From assembly GCF_028281565.1 (NCBI RefSeq), contig NZ_JANQJQ010000016.1:124001-188000 (forward strand): a DNA stretch of 64,000 nucleotides. Reading direction: 5' to 3'. Positions 1 to 9,121 of the stretch are shown piece after piece. The DNA is from Seonamhaeicola sp. GTDB lineage: Bacteria > Bacteroidota > Bacteroidia > Flavobacteriales > Flavobacteriaceae. The first letter of the stretch is position 1. Each line of letters starts with the position of its first letter. The position numbers were made by a program, and so were the translations under genes. The notes below the pieces were generated by a model. The model was not told the origin of the DNA and ran no database searches. It worked only from the letters and a program-made list of their open reading frames with translations.

Positions 1-1
1 T

Positions 2-130
2 TATAAAAAGACCAGGAATGCCATTATAGAATATTTAATGGATATAGGGAATCAGCGTAAATCGGTGGCCAGGGAAGCATTCGTATTACCGGATTTAGCA
101 CCCAAAAGTTTTGTAGGCAGTAGATTTTAA
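2..130 (+). CDS. C-terminal end of an upstream ABC-transporter operon protein (partial)
   Basis: An open frame enters from the left edge and ends at TAA 128-130, giving 42 residues that finish in ...KSFVGSRF. Only the hydrophilic C-terminus is visible, so the family cannot be read directly. It ends 11 bp before the ATP-binding subunit of a nitrate-type ABC transporter on the same strand, so a permease or substrate-binding subunit of that transporter is the natural guess (inference from context). Confidence 0.5.
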   Translation, partial: YKKTRNAIIEYLMDIGNQRKSVAREAFVLPDLAPKSFVGSRF

Positions 131-141
131 AAACAAAGGTT

Positions 142-975
142 ATGAGTACAGATACATTAGATTATAAAGTAGTTGGGGATAGAACAGATAACGGTCTTTT
201 TCCGCCTTCCAGAGTTATGTTGGATTTAAAGAACCTTAAGAAAGTATACCCAACGCCCAAAGGTGATTATGTGGTACTGGAAGATCTAAATCTTCAGATA
301 ATGAAAGAAGAGTTTGTAACCATTATTGGGCACTCTGGTTGCGGTAAAACAACCATGTTATCTATGATAGCAGGACTTAACAATATTACAGACGGTTATA
401 TTTCGGTTTTGGGAAAACATGTAAAGGGCCCGGGGCCGGACCGCGGTGTTATTTTTCAGGCACCAAGTTTAATGCCCTGGATGACATCACTTCAAAATGT
501 GTTATTAGGCGTCAACCAGGTATTTCCACATGCTACCAGAGCACAACGTAATGATATTGCCAAATATTACCTTCAAAAAGTAGGTTTGGAGGATGCCTTT
601 CATAAAAAAGCATCCGAGTTATCACAGGGGATGCAACAGCGTGTCGGCATTGCACGAGCCTTCGCTATTAAACCTAAGGTGTTACTACTGGATGAACCTT
701 TCGGCATGTTGGATTCATTGACCCGGGGTGAACTTCAGGACATCCTTATCGAGATATGGAATAAGGAAAAGATCACAGCAGTTATGATCACGCACGATGT
801 GGATGAAGCGATCTTTTTAGCAGACCGTGTCGTGATGATGACCAGTGGACCCAGTGCTAAAATCGGTGACGTTTTAGAGGTTGATTTTGAAAGGCCAAGA
901 ACGCGTAAAACCGTTTTAGAACATGAAGATTATTACAAATACAGAAAACATTTAATAGATTTTTTAGAACACTGA
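142..975 (+). CDS. Nitrate/taurine-type ABC transporter ATP-binding protein (NrtD-like)
   Basis: This is the cytoplasmic ATPase that would energise uptake of nitrate, nitrite or a similar small anion. At 277 aa it has the usual length for the family. Visible motifs are Walker A GHSGCGKT, a Q-loop in VIFQAPSLMPW, the signature LSQGMQQR, Walker B VLLLDEPFGMLD and the switch His in ITHDVDEA. The MPWMTSLQNVLLGV stretch is typical of the NrtD/SsuB/TauB group. There is an N-terminal extension of about 25 residues before the ABC fold. It follows the partial gene by 11 bp (an operon), and a porin gene lies downstream. The substrate is inferred from similarity and neighbourhood; another anion remains possible. 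Confidence 0.85.
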   Translation: MSTDTLDYKVVGDRTDNGLFPPSRVMLDLKNLKKVYPTPKGDYVVLEDLNLQIMKEEFVTIIGHSGCGKTTMLSMIAGLNNITDGYISVLGKHVKGPGPDRGVIFQAPSLMPWMTSLQNVLLGVNQVFPHATRAQRNDIAKYYLQKVGLEDAFHKKASELSQGMQQRVGIARAFAIKPKVLLLDEPFGMLDSLTRGELQDILIEIWNKEKITAVMITHDVDEAIFLADRVVMMTSGPSAKIGDVLEVDFERPRTRKTVLEHEDYYKYRKHLIDFLEH

Positions 976-1040
976 GAATTAAAGGAAAAAAAGCAGTTAG
1001 AAACATGAGTTTTGTCATAAATAAGATATTCTTGTCTTTT

Positions 1041-1048
1041 TATATTTG
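1041..1048 (+). promoter_or_regulatory. Candidate Bacteroidota -7 box for the porin gene
   Basis: TATATTTG matches the TAnnTTTG consensus of Bacteroidota primary sigma factors and lies 70 bp before the porin start. A TTTG at 1011-1014 could be the -33 element but stands somewhat too far away (26 bp between), so only the -7 box is supported. Confidence 0.35.
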
Positions 1049-1117
1049 CCGACGAACATGTTACTGTTAACCATAAATTAAAAACTAATTCAAACACAAT
1101 ATTTAAAATTAGAAAGT

Positions 1118-2353
1118 ATGAGAAAACAATATGTATTAATAACAATTTTAGCTTTAGTGGCTCAATTTGCACAAGCACAGTTTACCTTAGATGGCGAGTT
1201 TAGACCGCGCTCCGAATACTTCGGAAATGGAGGTAATTTTACCGGAGGGACTTTTCCCGCTCAAACGGCTACAGATGCAGATGAAGGTTTTATAAGAACG
1301 TCTGTAAGAGCAGCCATAAAAGCCAAGTATGTAGCAGAAACTTACACCGTATTTACAAGTTTCCAGGAGGTATTTGTTTTTGGTGACAGACCTCAGATTG
1401 CTACCGCCGGTAATGGTAATTTTAGAGTTCAGGAAGCTTGGGCAGATCTTAAATTAGGAGCATCTTCAACTTTAAAATTAGGTCGCCAGCCATTATCTTA
1501 TGATGATCAAAGAATTCTGGGCGGACTAGGATGGGCACAACAAGCCAGAACACACGATGCGGCCGTTTACAAATACAAAAAAAATAAGTTTAGTTTAGAT
1601 ATAGGTGGTGCTTTAAACACTACAGTAGACGAAGTATATAATACTTCAGCCTTATTCTCTTATAGAGATATGGTATTTGTGAGAGCGAACAGTAAAGGTG
1701 AAAAATTTAATATTTCATTTTTAGGTTTAGTAAATACGTTTCAAGACTCAAATGTAGATGGCTCCAATAAATCCAGCTTACTTACAGCTGGTTTGCACGC
1801 AGGTTACAAAGCAGGTGCTTTGGGGTTAAGCTCTAATCTTTTCATTCAAGAAGGTGAAAGAATTGGTGGGGCAGATGTAAAAGGTGCCTTGTTATATAGC
1901 TTGGATGCCACTTTTAAAGCGTCAGATAAAATCACTATTTTGGCAGGATATGAGTCAATTTCCGGTAGAAAAGATGATTCAGCAGCGTTCTTCCCATTAT
2001 ATGGAACTAATCATAAATTTAACGGTTTAATTGATAGATTTTATGTTGGTAACCATGGCAATGCAGGTGGTTTAAACGATCTTAATTTTGGTGCTAAATT
2101 TGGCTTGGGTAAAGGCAGTGCATTAACAGCTAAATTCCACACATTTAAAGAGGAATCTTTGGATAAAGATAATTTAGGTAGCGAAATTGATTTGGTATTA
2201 GCTAAAAAATTCAAAGAATTTACATTGGTAGGAGGTTATTCTCATTTCTTTGAGCCAAGCGAGGTTGCAGATTTGCCCGGAGTAAAAGATACTCAAAACT
2301 GGGCCTGGGCCATGTTAGTAATTCAGCCTAAATTTTTAAACACGGCAAAATAA
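1118..2353 (+). CDS. Alginate-export-family outer-membrane porin
   Basis: A 411-residue beta-barrel protein with an N-terminal signal peptide (MRKQYVLITILALVAQFAQAQ, cleaved near residue 20). The mature part is rich in alternating beta strands, includes LKLGRQPLSYDDQRILG, and ends in strands with aromatic residues, as in the alginate_exp porin family (EPF porins). In Bacteroidota, porins of this family are often encoded next to nitrate transport and assimilation genes. Placement 142 bp behind the ABC ATPase suggests that it passes the same small anion through the outer membrane (inference). A terminator follows at 2402. Confidence 0.8.
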   Translation: MRKQYVLITILALVAQFAQAQFTLDGEFRPRSEYFGNGGNFTGGTFPAQTATDADEGFIRTSVRAAIKAKYVAETYTVFTSFQEVFVFGDRPQIATAGNGNFRVQEAWADLKLGASSTLKLGRQPLSYDDQRILGGLGWAQQARTHDAAVYKYKKNKFSLDIGGALNTTVDEVYNTSALFSYRDMVFVRANSKGEKFNISFLGLVNTFQDSNVDGSNKSSLLTAGLHAGYKAGALGLSSNLFIQEGERIGGADVKGALLYSLDATFKASDKITILAGYESISGRKDDSAAFFPLYGTNHKFNGLIDRFYVGNHGNAGGLNDLNFGAKFGLGKGSALTAKFHTFKEESLDKDNLGSEIDLVLAKKFKEFTLVGGYSHFFEPSEVADLPGVKDTQNWAWAMLVIQPKFLNTAK

Positions 2354-2401
2354 TATTGAACATATAATCTGATTTTCAGATTTATTATGACTATTTCAAA
2401 G

Positions 2402-2429
2402 AAAATCCCGCCTTAGAGCGGGATTTTTT
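2402..2429 (+). terminator. Rho-independent terminator after the porin gene
   Basis: A perfect 10-bp stem, AAAATCCCGC with GCGGGATTTT, around a 6-nt loop, followed by a T run. It lies 49 bp past the porin stop codon and closes the ABC/porin unit. Confidence 0.85.
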
Positions 2430-2496
2430 ATGTTGAATAATATGAGGTACGGTGAAAGAATTTTAGTATATTTAAAGCCTAACCAATTTCCAACTT

Positions 2497-5400
2497 ATGA
2501 CTAGTTTTTATACTAAGATTTCTGCAAAAATTCCTGAAAATTTTACTAAGCCAACTAATTCCTTTAAAAAGCACGTATGGTTATCCGTCTTCGGGTTGTT
2601 GACATTTATAGCAATTTATTTGCTATTAACCATTTGGTTTGGGCGCTTAGCCTATAACCTTTTTCTTGATGCTTTAAATTTTGATGGTCATTTTTTAAAC
2701 TACATTGTTGCCATAGGTTTTGGGTTTTTATCCTTATTCATGGCGAAATCGCTTTTCTTTTTAAATAAAAAAGAAGAAAACCCGATTCATAAATATATTA
2801 ATGAGAAAGATGAGCCAATCTTATTTGACTATTTGTATAAGCTGGCAGATGAAGCCGGAGCTCCCAGACCCCATAAGGTTTTTTTTACAGATAGGGTAAA
2901 CGCCAGTGTTTCTTACGACATATCTTTAATTAATTTACTTATACCATCGAAAAAGAATTTAGAAATAGGTCTGGGATTAGTAAATGTGCTTAGTTTAGGA
3001 GAGTTTAAAGCTGTTTTGGCTCATGAGTTCGGTCATTTTGCCCAACGTTCCATGTTGTTAGGACGTTATGTTTATGTGGCTCAACAGGTCGCAGCCAGGA
3101 TTGTTGGTAAACGGGATATTTTCGATTCCTTTTTAGCTGGTTTGTCAAGGTTTGACTTAAGAGTTGCCTGGATAGGATGGATTTTATCAATTTTGGTCTG
3201 GGCTATTAGATCTCTTATTGAAACTTGTTTTAGTATCGTAGTTGTCGCTGAAAGAGCTTTGTCCAGGGAAATGGAATTTCAGGCAGATTTAGTTGCAGTA
3301 TCCTTGACAGGAAGTGATGCTTTAATACATGCTTTGTATAAATTACAAATTGCAGACGAAGCATACGCTAACACTTTAGACTGCGTAAATGAGGAACTGT
3401 CAGATAAACGAGCTGTAAAGGATATGTATGAGTTGCAGACCAACTACATACAGCAAATGGCCAATATTCTTGACGATTCTAGCTATGGACAATCTCCGAA
3501 AATCCCATTGGAATCAAGAGAAAATAATAGGATTTTTACTTCCAAAAAGTACAACCCACCCCAAATGTGGTCTACACACCCGGCGGATGTAGATAGAGAA
3601 AATAATGCTAAGAAGATTTATATCTATGAGCCTATTGACGAAAGGTCTTCATGGAGCCTTTTTTCTGACCCAAAGGCTTATAGAGAAGACATGACTGAGC
3701 GTTTGATTAAAACCGCAAAAGTTGAAACTGAGCCTATAAATACTGAGGATGCCATAGCAAACCAAAACAAAGAACACTTTAATTGGACTTTCTTAGACCC
3801 TAAATACCATTCTAACTTTTTAAGCAGGTATACATATTTAAACTATAATTCTTTTGAAGAAGCACTTAATGCTAATCTTAAAGGAATGACACTGGAAGAT
3901 GGTTTCAAAAAGATATATCCCAAAGAAATAGCGGAAAAAATTAAGAACCTAAGGGAGGTTGAAGAAGAGATTGCTGCACTTTTAATCAGTGAAAGTGAAT
4001 CGTTAACTCTTGAGAAAAGGAGGGTCTGGCATAGAGGAAACCAAATTAAGCGTAAGGATATCCCCGAAGTTATAAAAGGTCTAAGGGAAGAGGTGAAAAC
4101 TGTTAAAGCCGAATTAGGTGAGCATGATGCATTATGTAGGACACTTCATTATAGGGCGGCGGAAAAAATTAATGGAGGATGGGATGCGTATTTAAAAAAA
4201 CTGAATAGCCTGGTGCATTACAGTGAACATTCTATTTCAAATCTAAATGATGTTGTAAAGAAGTTTAATAATGTTTTAGGTATTGCTCTGGCTGATGGTA
4301 ATGTGTCTTCTTCTGAACTGGTTAGCATTTTAAGTGTATCAGATGATTATTTTTATACTCTAAAGCGGATTTATGCTGATTCTGAAAAAATGAATTTAGA
4401 TTCAAGGCTGCTGGCTAATATGAAGGTTGAAAGTTATCAAAGTATGTTCGAAGAGTTTAAATTAACAGCACCCGTAAAAGAAAATATAAACGATTGGATT
4501 AATGTTATTGGAGGATGGACATCAGTGGCTTTAAGAGCTTTGCAAAAACTGAGAAATGAATCTTTAGAATTATTGTTAGATACAGAAGCATCTATCAAAA
4601 AAGCCCTTTTAAATGACGAAAGCTTAAGTGGTGTTGGGATGATAAATGGTATACCTGAAAAATACAAGACCTTAACACCTGGGAGTGAACGACATATTCA
4701 AAGAAAATTAAAATTTTGGGATCGTTTTGCAGTGGGTGATGGCATAGTACCATCAATTGCAAAGTTTGGTATTGCAGGTAGTATTTTATTCGCAGCGTTA
4801 TTCTTTGCTAATTATACTCAAAAATTACCATTTCATATATATAACGGACTCCAAACAGATGTGAGTATTGAAATTGATGGAACCACAATTAGTCTAAAAC
4901 CAAATGCCACGGAGGCCATTCAATTGCATTATGGAAAAACATATCAAATAGAAACAAAAACTTATGAAGGAGAATCAATAGAACAGGAAGTATTTAAATT
5001 TCCGGAGCGAACAGCCATGATTTATAATGCTGCTAATGGCGGAGTTTTTATTGAACACCCAGTTTTTTATGGCTATGGAAACAGAACGCCCAAAGGGCTT
5101 AATGATAGAACGTTACTGGGAGCAAGGAAATTTTTTCCAGTAAAGGCCGATTATATTTTAGAAGAACCACCCACTCAAATTTCTTTGCCCAGAGGGAGTA
5201 TGGGAGAAAGAAAAGAAGCGGTTAGAGGGTTTAGTGCAGAATCTGCAGATAATCTAATTACCATTGTTGAAGATCAAGAAGATTTTGAGAATATTGTTAA
5301 ATCACATAGTATGTGGGATGATTCGGAAAGCAAGTATTTAGCAGATTGGATGTACTACTTAAAGGATATTGAAGATGGACTTAGTACTATAGAAGCTCGC

Positions 5401-6330
5401 TTGGATAGAAACCCTGATGAGGTTGTGAGTTTGAGATTGCTTCAGGATGTGGCAGATTCGACAAATTATGGGATCATCTGCGAAAAGCATACCAAACGAT
5501 CACTTAATGATCCGGAAAACCCCGATTATTACTATTTAGCTGCCAGATGTATTGAAGATGAAAACTTAAAAGATAATAGGTTTATTGAAGGTTATAAAAA
5601 ATGGAAGGATCATACCTGGTTAGCTTTTGCTTCAGGTTTTGTTTATTCAGAACGAAACGATTACGAGCAAGCCTATAATGCTTTTTCAAAAGCCGCTGAA
5701 AATCCAAATTTAGAAAGTATGGTTGGAGTTGAAGTTGAGCGTATACGAAGATTGTTGAACCTTCAAAAAGGAAACGATTTTAAAACAGTTATTAATTCGG
5801 AAGATGTTATTTTTTATAATGCTATTGAGAGCGGTAATATTGAAGGAGGCAAAGATAATCCGGATTACATCTATTATTTAATACATAAAGGAAGTTTAGA
5901 GGAAGCATATAGGTTATCAGATAGTTTTGAAAGTATAAAACCTTATACGGATTATTTAATTGTTGCGTCAAGTGGTGTAACAAACGACATAAAAGATGTT
6001 ATTCTTAATCAAGAGGTGAACTCAGGTCTTAATTTAAATACAGTGTGGGGGGTTGTTGGATTAGCCATTAAAGAAAATATTGATTATAAGCAGTATTTAG
6101 ATATTTTCGAGCCTTTAGACTTAAAGGGTGATTTTATTGAGAAATTAATCGGATTAATTCAATCACGAAATTATACTGGAGTAGAACAACATATTAGTGA
6201 ATTACGGTTAAGATGGCAATTACAATCCTATGTAATGGCAAGTGTCATGTTAGACGGTAACATACCTAACAAATGGAAACAAAAAATTAATGCGGGTTTA
6301 TTTGCAAGTGAAAGACCCTTTTTAAATTAA
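2497..6330 (+). CDS. Giant membrane-anchored M48-family metalloprotease with TPR-like C-terminus
   Basis: A 1277-residue protein. Two hydrophobic segments (about residues 28-50 and 68-88) precede an M48 (Ste24/HtpX-like) zinc protease domain with HEFGH at 176-180 and a second-site EFQAD motif near residue 260 that would supply the third zinc ligand. A further transmembrane segment lies near residue 757-775 (FGIAGSILFAALFFANYTQ). The middle is helical and charged, and the last roughly 300 residues read like TPR or Sel1-type repeats (for example NDYEQAYNAFSKAAENPN). HtpX and Ste24 are only about 300-450 aa, so this is a strongly extended form. Its substrate is unknown; membrane-protein quality control is the family-level guess. 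It is monocistronic. Confidence 0.8.
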   Translation: MTSFYTKISAKIPENFTKPTNSFKKHVWLSVFGLLTFIAIYLLLTIWFGRLAYNLFLDALNFDGHFLNYIVAIGFGFLSLFMAKSLFFLNKKEENPIHKYINEKDEPILFDYLYKLADEAGAPRPHKVFFTDRVNASVSYDISLINLLIPSKKNLEIGLGLVNVLSLGEFKAVLAHEFGHFAQRSMLLGRYVYVAQQVAARIVGKRDIFDSFLAGLSRFDLRVAWIGWILSILVWAIRSLIETCFSIVVVAERALSREMEFQADLVAVSLTGSDALIHALYKLQIADEAYANTLDCVNEELSDKRAVKDMYELQTNYIQQMANILDDSSYGQSPKIPLESRENNRIFTSKKYNPPQMWSTHPADVDRENNAKKIYIYEPIDERSSWSLFSDPKAYREDMTERLIKTAKVETEPINTEDAIANQNKEHFNWTFLDPKYHSNFLSRYTYLNYNSFEEALNANLKGMTLEDGFKKIYPKEIAEKIKNLREVEEEIAALLISESESLTLEKRRVWHRGNQIKRKDIPEVIKGLREEVKTVKAELGEHDALCRTLHYRAAEKINGGWDAYLKKLNSLVHYSEHSISNLNDVVKKFNNVLGIALADGNVSSSELVSILSVSDDYFYTLKRIYADSEKMNLDSRLLANMKVESYQSMFEEFKLTAPVKENINDWINVIGGWTSVALRALQKLRNESLELLLDTEASIKKALLNDESLSGVGMINGIPEKYKTLTPGSERHIQRKLKFWDRFAVGDGIVPSIAKFGIAGSILFAALFFANYTQKLPFHIYNGLQTDVSIEIDGTTISLKPNATEAIQLHYGKTYQIETKTYEGESIEQEVFKFPERTAMIYNAANGGVFIEHPVFYGYGNRTPKGLNDRTLLGARKFFPVKADYILEEPPTQISLPRGSMGERKEAVRGFSAESADNLITIVEDQEDFENIVKSHSMWDDSESKYLADWMYYLKDIEDGLSTIEARLDRNPDEVVSLRLLQDVADSTNYGIICEKHTKRSLNDPENPDYYYLAARCIEDENLKDNRFIEGYKKWKDHTWLAFASGFVYSERNDYEQAYNAFSKAAENPNLESMVGVEVERIRRLLNLQKGNDFKTVINSEDVIFYNAIESGNIEGGKDNPDYIYYLIHKGSLEEAYRLSDSFESIKPYTDYLIVASSGVTNDIKDVILNQEVNSGLNLNTVWGVVGLAIKENIDYKQYLDIFEPLDLKGDFIEKLIGLIQSRNYTGVEQHISELRLRWQLQSYVMASVMLDGNIPNKWKQKINAGLFASERPFLN

Positions 6331-6419
6331 GTATTATTTACTAGAATACAATTTAAAATATAATTTAGTTATATAGTTTTGCTTGTTAGAAAAGGCTAAG
6401 TGTTTACTGGATTTGAACT

Positions 6420-7064
6420 TTAAGGCGTATATAACTTATGCTTTATAGCGTACATCACCAGTCCGATCTTGTTCTTAACCTGAAGCTTTTTAAAAAGGGC
6501 ATCCCGATAACCATCAATGGTCTTAGGGCTTCGGTACATGCTTTTGGCAATTTCCTTATAGGTCATTTCCGAACAGACATAACGAATGAACTGTAGTTCC
6601 TGCTGTTTTAAATTTACTTTCTTCGATTCCGACTCACCCATTAAAAATTTTATCAGAACATCCGATACGTTTTTAGTATGGTGGTAGCCTTGCGTAATGA
6701 CATCTACCAGGGCAATTTCCAATTCACTCTTTTCAATACTCTTAAACAGGTAGCCTTTGGCGCCTGCTCTGAGCATATTAATAATGGAATGCTCATCCTC
6801 GTCAGCTGTAAGTGCCAAAATATTAATTCGGGGATAGATCTCTGAAACCAGTTGCGTGGTTTGTATACCATTCAATTCCGGCATACAGATATCCATTAGT
6901 ACAATATCCGGAAGCACTGAATTTTGTTTCAGTTTGTCAAGTAATTCCTGACCATTATTGCAGATATAGAGTGTTTCGAATTCTTCGAACGAATCTACCA
7001 GATGGGCTATAGCTTGCGATAAAAGTACATGACCGTCTACAATAACGACAGAATACGTTTTCAT
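6420..7064 (-). CDS. NarL/FixJ-type DNA-binding response regulator
   Basis: A 214-residue two-domain regulator. The receiver domain (1-125) has the phosphoacceptor Asp58 (IVLMDICMP), Thr86 (LALTA) and Lys108 (YLFKS). The C-terminal LuxR-type HTH (about 150-212) contains EIAKSMYRSPKTIDGYRDAL. The acidic pair normally seen at the end of beta1 (VDDH) reads VDGH here, so one Mg2+ ligand is Gly11. No histidine kinase gene is adjacent, making it an orphan regulator. It is divergent from the contractile injection locus, separated by 464 bp, so control of that locus is plausible but unproven. Confidence 0.9.
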   Translation of the reverse strand: MKTYSVVIVDGHVLLSQAIAHLVDSFEEFETLYICNNGQELLDKLKQNSVLPDIVLMDICMPELNGIQTTQLVSEIYPRINILALTADEDEHSIINMLRAGAKGYLFKSIEKSELEIALVDVITQGYHHTKNVSDVLIKFLMGESESKKVNLKQQELQFIRYVCSEMTYKEIAKSMYRSPKTIDGYRDALFKKLQVKNKIGLVMYAIKHKLYTP

Positions 7065-7528
7065 TTGTATAAAATTAGTTAAAGCCTTAACTAGTTTTAT
7101 AGGGAAATATGATATAGGTGAGAGAGTTATAAATATAGGAATTTTTTTTGAACAATCCGGTATCGAAATATTATTAATTGATGAATTTAAATCGGAAAAA
7201 CACCCTTTTTTTATTTGTTCTTTTTCTTACAAAAACAAGTGTTGTAAAAAAGATGTCAATCCCTGGTTTTGTAAGTCATATCCTAAAAACTTAACGGGAC
7301 AAAGCGGTTTTACCCTGTGTGAAATTTAGTCTGTTGAGGTTGGTATCCGAATCTATAGTACAGGATTTCCCTTGTTTAATATTCATTTATTGCCCCGTAA
7401 AATAAGGTTGTTTTTCTCATTGAAAATCAGGTTTTTATGTTTGTGAGTCTCTGGTGATTGATGCTACTTTTAGAGGTGTAGTTTTTTTAATACGGTGCTA
7501 ATTAGGGTATCATAACAGTCACATTATC
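7065..7528 (+). promoter_or_regulatory. Divergent intergenic region carrying the probable eCIS promoter
   Basis: This 464-bp stretch has no convincing gene. It separates the response regulator from the first eCIS gene, with no terminator visible, so it must hold the promoter for the roughly 30-kb cluster. The best -7 candidate is TATGTTTG at 7436-7443, 85 bp before the first ATG. A TTG at 7408-7410 is a little too distant to be a standard -33 element. The AT-rich part at 7140-7220 has T and A runs but no clear hairpin. Confidence 0.4.
7076..7093. promoter_or_regulatory. 7-4-7 inverted repeat upstream of the response regulator
   Basis: TAGTTAA and TTAACTA form a perfect inverted repeat around a 4-bp spacer, 11 bp upstream of the regulator's start codon. 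NarL/LuxR-type regulators commonly bind 7-mer inverted repeats, so this is a candidate autoregulatory operator. No second copy was noticed in the rest of the intergenic region. Confidence 0.35.
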
Positions 7529-8104
7529 ATGATTTATGAAGTGCTACAGGTCTTAACCGAAGAGGTCAATAATTATATTGAAGGAGCTCCGGTGGCTCTT
7601 GATAATATAGCCTCCATAGAAACCGACACCAGTGATACGTCTGCTTCCATAGATATTGTATTGACTTTGCTAAACCTACAGGAGGAGTCTACTTTAAAAA
7701 ATATATCAAATTATTATGTCACCGATACCAAGGTGACCTATAAGAATCCACCAGTTAATATTAATCTTTTTATACTTTTTAGTGCTAATAACAGTACATA
7801 TTCCGAATCCTTAAAGAGTCTGTCCAGGATTATTGAATTCTTTCAGGGCAAGCATGTGTTCACACAGGACAATACGGACTTCGACAGGGATGTTGCCGGC
7901 ATGGAAAAGCTTAAGAATTTCAAATTTATTGTAGACCTCTATACACCCTCTTTTGAAGAGCTCAATTATATATGGGGAACTCTGGGAGGAAAGCAATACC
8001 CGTCAGTCTTGTATAAGGTCACACTCGTCCAGATAGAACGAGATATAGTACAGTCTGAAGGCGTGGTTATAACACAGATTAATCCTATTTTAAACAGAAA
8101 CTGA
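7529..8104 (+). CDS. eCIS DUF4255 protein (Pvc16/Afp16-like tube/sheath terminator)
   Basis: A 191-residue soluble protein that begins MIYEVLQVLTEEVNNYI, the hallmark start of DUF4255. In Afp, PVC and AlgoCIS particles this family ends or caps the distal end of the tube and sheath. It contains the usual IDIVLTLLNLQEE strand near residue 50 and a YKVTLVQIE segment near 170. It is the first gene of the cluster and is separated from the next by 2 bp. The start is fixed by the ATG at 7529. The function is assigned by family, not by structure. Confidence 0.85.
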   Translation: MIYEVLQVLTEEVNNYIEGAPVALDNIASIETDTSDTSASIDIVLTLLNLQEESTLKNISNYYVTDTKVTYKNPPVNINLFILFSANNSTYSESLKSLSRIIEFFQGKHVFTQDNTDFDRDVAGMEKLKNFKFIVDLYTPSFEELNYIWGTLGGKQYPSVLYKVTLVQIERDIVQSEGVVITQINPILNRN

Positions 8105-8106
8105 CC

Positions 8107-9099
8107 ATGATATTTAAAAGTATTTTCAATATCAGGTTGTACCATGGCTACTTTTTAAATGATGGGGAAAGTAACTTCTCCGGTATGTCTGACCTTAACA
8201 AAAACAGGATTTTAAAGAACTACAAGGTCTCCGAGTTCTTAGAGGTCCGTCCCACAGACGCTACAAAGAAGGCATTGAAGAATCACCGCATATTGTTTAA
8301 GCCCCATACCAGTGGTTTCAGGTTACTTGTAAGTGTGATCGAGCATACGGATACTAAATCCAGCCCACTCATTCCATTTGAAGATGATCTTAATTTTACA
8401 TTCGGTATTTACGCTAATGACCCCTATTTTGACAATTACTCACAGGTTGTAAACAGGATTGACAGGCGCCTGTATCTATTTTCAAACAGGATTCCCGCAA
8501 CCGAGGATGCCGGTTTTGCCAATATTTTTACAGATGATGGTACCGTGGATACAAGCTTTTTACTTAAGGAGACCAGCACAAGGAATTTGATGGCAGCCAT
8601 TGCCTTCGAAAACGAAGCATTAACTGAAAATACCGATACATTTTCCATTACCAATAGCTTCAGGGATATTGAAGCCAAAGTGAACCTCACAGATGCAGAA
8701 AAGAAGCCCCTTAAGAATGAGATCCTCAATGAAGCCTTATTAGCGGAAAAAAGAAATGGGCTTCTTGGGTTTATTCGTCTTTTTGTAAAAGGAGATGCTA
8801 ATAAAAACTTACTCAAGTTTGAGACTGTGGCCACTCAGGTAGAACAATATGTTTTAGAGACTACGCCGCTATTTACTTTAAGTTTTAAGAACAGGAAGAC
8901 ATTTTGGAGATATATCAAACCTTCCGATAACATCATATTAACCACAGATGCCACAAAGCCTTTAACAAAGAACGGTTTTGTAAAAATAGAACCCTCAGAT
9001 TTTAATCCTGCACCTACAGAAGATCATCACTATCCTAATCCGAGACCCGATATCATCCGGAAAGAGGGTAATAAATACTATTCAGAAATATTCATTTAA
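8107..9099 (+). CDS. Conserved eCIS protein of unknown fold, candidate cap-region component
   Basis: A 330-residue protein with no signal peptide or membrane segment. It opens MIFKSIFNIRLYHGYFLNDGE and looks beta-rich in the N-terminal half with a mixed second half. I do not recognise a named domain. It sits 2 bp after the DUF4255 gene and 22 bp before the sheath gene. AlgoCIS-type particles are known to have an extra adaptor between sheath/tube and cap, and position suggests that role here (inference). Immediate coupling to the structural genes makes a particle component much more likely than a cargo. Confidence 0.6.
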   Translation: MIFKSIFNIRLYHGYFLNDGESNFSGMSDLNKNRILKNYKVSEFLEVRPTDATKKALKNHRILFKPHTSGFRLLVSVIEHTDTKSSPLIPFEDDLNFTFGIYANDPYFDNYSQVVNRIDRRLYLFSNRIPATEDAGFANIFTDDGTVDTSFLLKETSTRNLMAAIAFENEALTENTDTFSITNSFRDIEAKVNLTDAEKKPLKNEILNEALLAEKRNGLLGFIRLFVKGDANKNLLKFETVATQVEQYVLETTPLFTLSFKNRKTFWRYIKPSDNIILTTDATKPLTKNGFVKIEPSDFNPAPTEDHHYPNPRPDIIRKEGNKYYSEIFI

Positions 9100-9121
9100 A
9101 AAAAGTTAAACAGTTAAAATT

